From Acidobacteriota bacterium (GTDB lineage Bacteria; Acidobacteriota; Thermoanaerobaculia; Multivoradales; SZUA-115): a stretch of 6,856 nucleotides of DNA. The stretch is taken from the NCBI GenBank assembly GCA_003231035.1, contig QIHU01000324.1:1-6856 (forward strand), read 5' to 3'. The first letter of the stretch is position 1, and every line of letters begins with the position of its first letter. Below, piece after piece: positions 4,637-6,856 of the stretch. The notes under the pieces were generated by a model that was not told the origin of the DNA, made no database searches, and saw only the letters and a list, made by a program, of their open reading frames with translations. A program made the translations under genes and the position numbers.

Positions 4637-6709
4637 ATGCCACGTCAAGTACCACTAGCAAATACGCGCAATATCGGCATCATGGCCCACATTGATGCGG
4701 GTAAGACGACGACCACCGAGCGCATCCTCTACTACACAGGGGTGAGCTATAAGATTGGCGAGGTTCACGAGGGCACCGCGGTCATGGACTGGATGGTCCA
4801 AGAGCAAGAGCGCGGTATTACCATCACTTCGGCGGCGACGACCTGCTTCTGGGGTGATTACCGGATCAACATCATCGATACTCCTGGCCACGTTGACTTC
4901 ACTGCTGAGGTGGAGCGGTCATTGCGGGTCTTGGATGGCGCGGTGGCCGTGTTCGATGCCGTTGCCGGCGTTGAGCCCCAGTCGGAGACGGTCTGGCGGC
5001 AGGCGGACAAGTACGGTGTTCCGCGAATCGCCCTGATCAACAAGATGGATCGCGTGGGGGCTGACTTTGAGCGCTGCGTCTCGATGATGCGCAGTCGCCT
5101 GAGTGCCTCGCCGGTGGTGATCCAGTTGCCGTGGGGAGCCGAGTCTGAGCTGTGCGGTGTGATCGACCTGATGGACATGAAGGGAATCCTCTACGCTGAC
5201 GAGAATCTCGGCGCGGAGTACGAGATTGTCGATATTCCCGAGGACCATCTCGAAAAGGCGCGGAAGGTGCGCGAAGAGATGGTCGAGGCGATCGCCGAGA
5301 CGGATGATGAGCTGGTCGAGAAGTTCCTCTCTGGGGATGAGATCTCCGTTGACGAGCTTCGCGCCGCCTTGCGCCAAGCAACTCTCGAGGGTAAGGCGCA
5401 GCCGATCCTGTGTGGCTCCGCCTTCAAGAACAAGGGTGTCCAGCCGTTGCTCGATGCCATCGTGACTTACCTTCCGTCACCGGTCGATGTTCCGCCGGTG
5501 GAGGGGACTTCGTTGGACGGCTCCGAGGCCTTGACGCGCGCGGCGCAAGACGAGGAACCTTTCTCGGCGCTGGTCTTCAAGATCATCACCGATCCCTTTG
5601 TTGGTCAGCTGGCCTACTTCCGTGTCTATTCAGGAAGGGTGGAGTCCGGGGCGTCGGTGCTCAACGCGGCGACCGGGCGCAAGGAGCGCATCGGGCGTCT
5701 GCTGAAGATGCACGCCAACAAGCGCGAAGAGATCAAGGAAGTTTGGGCCGGAGATATCGCCGCCGCCGTGGGCTTGCGCGATGTCACCACGGGGACCACG
5801 ATCTGCGATCCGAAGCACCCCGTGATCCTCGAGGCGATGACCTTCCCCGAACCGGTGATTTCGGTCGCCATCGAGCCCAAGACCAAGTCCGATCAGGAAA
5901 AGCTCGGCGTGGCTCTGGGTAAGTTGATGCAAGAGGATCCGACCTTCCGCGTGCAGACCGATCCGGCCGTGGGACAGACGCTGATCTCTGGAATGGGCGA
6001 GTTGCATCTGGAGATCATCGTCGATCGTCTGGTGCGCGAGTTCAAAGTTGAGGCGAATGTGGGTCGGCCGCAGGTTGCTTACAAAGAGACGATTACCCGC
6101 GAGTCGGAGGCCGAGGGTCGGTTCGTGCGGCAGAGCGGTGGTCGTGGTCAGTACGGTCACTGTAAGATTCGCATGCGCCCGTCCAAGGAAGAGTTCGTGT
6201 TTTCCAACAAGATCGTCGGTGGCTCGATCCCGCGAGAGTTCATTCGACCCATCGAGACCGGGATCAAAGAGGCGATGGAGCGAGGCCCTCTGGCTGGCTA
6301 CCCTTGCACCGGTATCGAGGTCGAACTCTACGACGGAAGCTTTCACGATGTGGACTCCTCGGAGGTCGCGTTCAAGATTGCCGGTTCAATGGCCTTTCAG
6401 GACGGAACTAAGAAGTCGAGGCCAGTTCTGATGGAGCCGGTGATGGAGGTTGAAGTGGTGACCCCCGAGGACTACATGGGCAATGTGGTCGGCGATATCA
6501 CTTCCCGGCGTGGCCGAGTTCAACAGATGGAAGCGCGCGGTAGTACTCAGGTGATTACCTGTAGAGTGCCGCTCTCGGAGATGTTCGGCTACGCCACCGA
6601 CTTGCGTTCCTCGACCCAGGGGCGGGCCAACTACAGCATGCAGTTCGCGGCCTACGAGCAAGCACCCAAGAGCGTTAGCGAAGAAATTGTGGCGAAAGCC
6701 GCCGGCTGA
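4637..6709 (+). CDS. fusA: Elongation factor G
   Basis: EF-G is the GTPase that drives tRNA-mRNA translocation and, with RRF, ribosome recycling in the cytoplasm. The 690-residue product is full length. GTPase motifs are AHIDAGKT (17-24), RGITIT (59-64), DTPGH (81-85), NKMD (135-138) and GSAF (260-263). Domain II starts near 300, domain III near 400 and domain IV near 480, with GGRGQYG at 501-507. The conserved domain IV tip His570 lies in FHDVDSSEVAFKIAGSMAF (E. coli His583). Domain V occupies the last ~90 residues. The start fits the family N-terminus (PRQVPLANTRNIGIMAHID). Its place between rpsG and tuf marks it as the main translocase rather than an EF-G2 paralogue. It is unusually far from rpsG (179 bases) and has a weak ribosome site. 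Confidence 0.98.
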   Translation: MPRQVPLANTRNIGIMAHIDAGKTTTTERILYYTGVSYKIGEVHEGTAVMDWMVQEQERGITITSAATTCFWGDYRINIIDTPGHVDFTAEVERSLRVLDGAVAVFDAVAGVEPQSETVWRQADKYGVPRIALINKMDRVGADFERCVSMMRSRLSASPVVIQLPWGAESELCGVIDLMDMKGILYADENLGAEYEIVDIPEDHLEKARKVREEMVEAIAETDDELVEKFLSGDEISVDELRAALRQATLEGKAQPILCGSAFKNKGVQPLLDAIVTYLPSPVDVPPVEGTSLDGSEALTRAAQDEEPFSALVFKIITDPFVGQLAYFRVYSGRVESGASVLNAATGRKERIGRLLKMHANKREEIKEVWAGDIAAAVGLRDVTTGTTICDPKHPVILEAMTFPEPVISVAIEPKTKSDQEKLGVALGKLMQEDPTFRVQTDPAVGQTLISGMGELHLEIIVDRLVREFKVEANVGRPQVAYKETITRESEAEGRFVRQSGGRGQYGHCKIRMRPSKEEFVFSNKIVGGSIPREFIRPIETGIKEAMERGPLAGYPCTGIEVELYDGSFHDVDSSEVAFKIAGSMAFQDGTKKSRPVLMEPVMEVEVVTPEDYMGNVVGDITSRRGRVQQMEARGSTQVITCRVPLSEMFGYATDLRSSTQGRANYSMQFAAYEQAPKSVSEEIVAKAAG

Positions 6710-6720
6710 GAAGAAGCCGG
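6702..6720 (+). other. Small hairpin across the fusA stop codon
   Basis: CCGGC (6702-6706) and GCCGG (6716-6720) form a perfect 5-bp stem. The nine-base loop contains the TGA stop (6707-6709). No T run follows, so it is not a terminator. A ribosome ending fusA would melt it, which could matter for tuf translation or mRNA cleavage. Confidence 0.35.
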
Positions 6721-6753
6721 ATAGGAATAGAAAGATCACTGGTAGGAGGCATC

Positions 6754-6856
6754 ATGGCCAAAGAAAAGTTTGAGCGGTCTAAGCCGCACGTCAACGTGGG
6801 TACGATCGGCCATGTCGATCACGGTAAGACGACGCTGACCGCCGCGATTACTCGCG
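6754..6856 (+). CDS. tuf: Elongation factor Tu, N-terminal 34 codons (truncated by window end)
   Basis: EF-Tu carries aminoacyl-tRNA to the ribosomal A site as a GTP complex. The visible start MAKEKFERSKPHVNVGTIGHVDHGKTTLTAAITR is a classic EF-Tu N-terminus, with the G1 nucleotide-binding loop GHVDHGKT at residues 19-26. The ribosome site TAGGAGG (6743-6749) is strong and lies four bases before the ATG, much stronger than that of fusA, as suits the far higher need for EF-Tu. The gene starts 44 bases after fusA and belongs to the same operon. The rest lies beyond the window, so its completeness cannot be judged. Confidence 0.97.
   Translation, partial: MAKEKFERSKPHVNVGTIGHVDHGKTTLTAAITR

Noticed and set aside
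5630..6346. A 238-codon minus-strand open frame opposite fusA
   Set aside because: It lies wholly within a fully conserved fusA, lacks a ribosome site and resembles no known family.

Overview
This window holds the start of a bacterial str (streptomycin) operon, rpsL-rpsG-fusA-tuf. It is preceded by a separate cluster of three membrane-associated genes on the same strand. Base composition is GC-rich and every recognisable gene is on the + strand. The protein types (a UMF1-type MFS transporter, a Gpt/Sct1-like acyltransferase, a DUF6526-type small membrane protein and a canonical EF-G) fit an Acidobacteriota-like or related GC-rich Gram-negative lineage. That assignment is an inference from remembered family distributions, not from a search.

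Region 1 (1-3269) is the membrane cluster. It starts with a UMF1/Atg22-like MFS transporter whose first codons lie before the window. Ten bases later comes a 501-residue PlsC-type acyltransferase with a membrane-spanning C-terminal half. Its stop codon overlaps the ATG of a small two-helix membrane protein resembling the DUF6526 family. That third gene is broken in this sequence: an exact 11-bp tandem duplication (2995-3005 and 3006-3016) shifts the frame inside the second transmembrane helix. Removing one copy restores an uninterrupted 142-residue protein, which makes the cause of the break unusually clear.

Region 2 (3270-3575) is non-coding. It carries a 12-bp perfect palindrome, a long GC-rich hairpin that ends one base before a TTGACA -35 box, and a likely str promoter. 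A leader of about 165 nt follows, with a hairpin and a run of six T that could act as an attenuator.

Region 3 (3576-6856) is the str operon. It encodes S12, S7, EF-G and the first 34 codons of EF-Tu; all complete members are intact and of normal length. The rpsG-fusA gap is wide (179 nt). It contains a UUCG-capped hairpin and a direct repeat of 17 bp in two copies, and it leads into fusA with only a weak ribosome binding site. These features suggest an extra control point or internal promoter for fusA-tuf. I found no CRISPR, mobile element, tRNA or rRNA. The only candidates for something new are the duplication-broken gene and the non-coding control regions.
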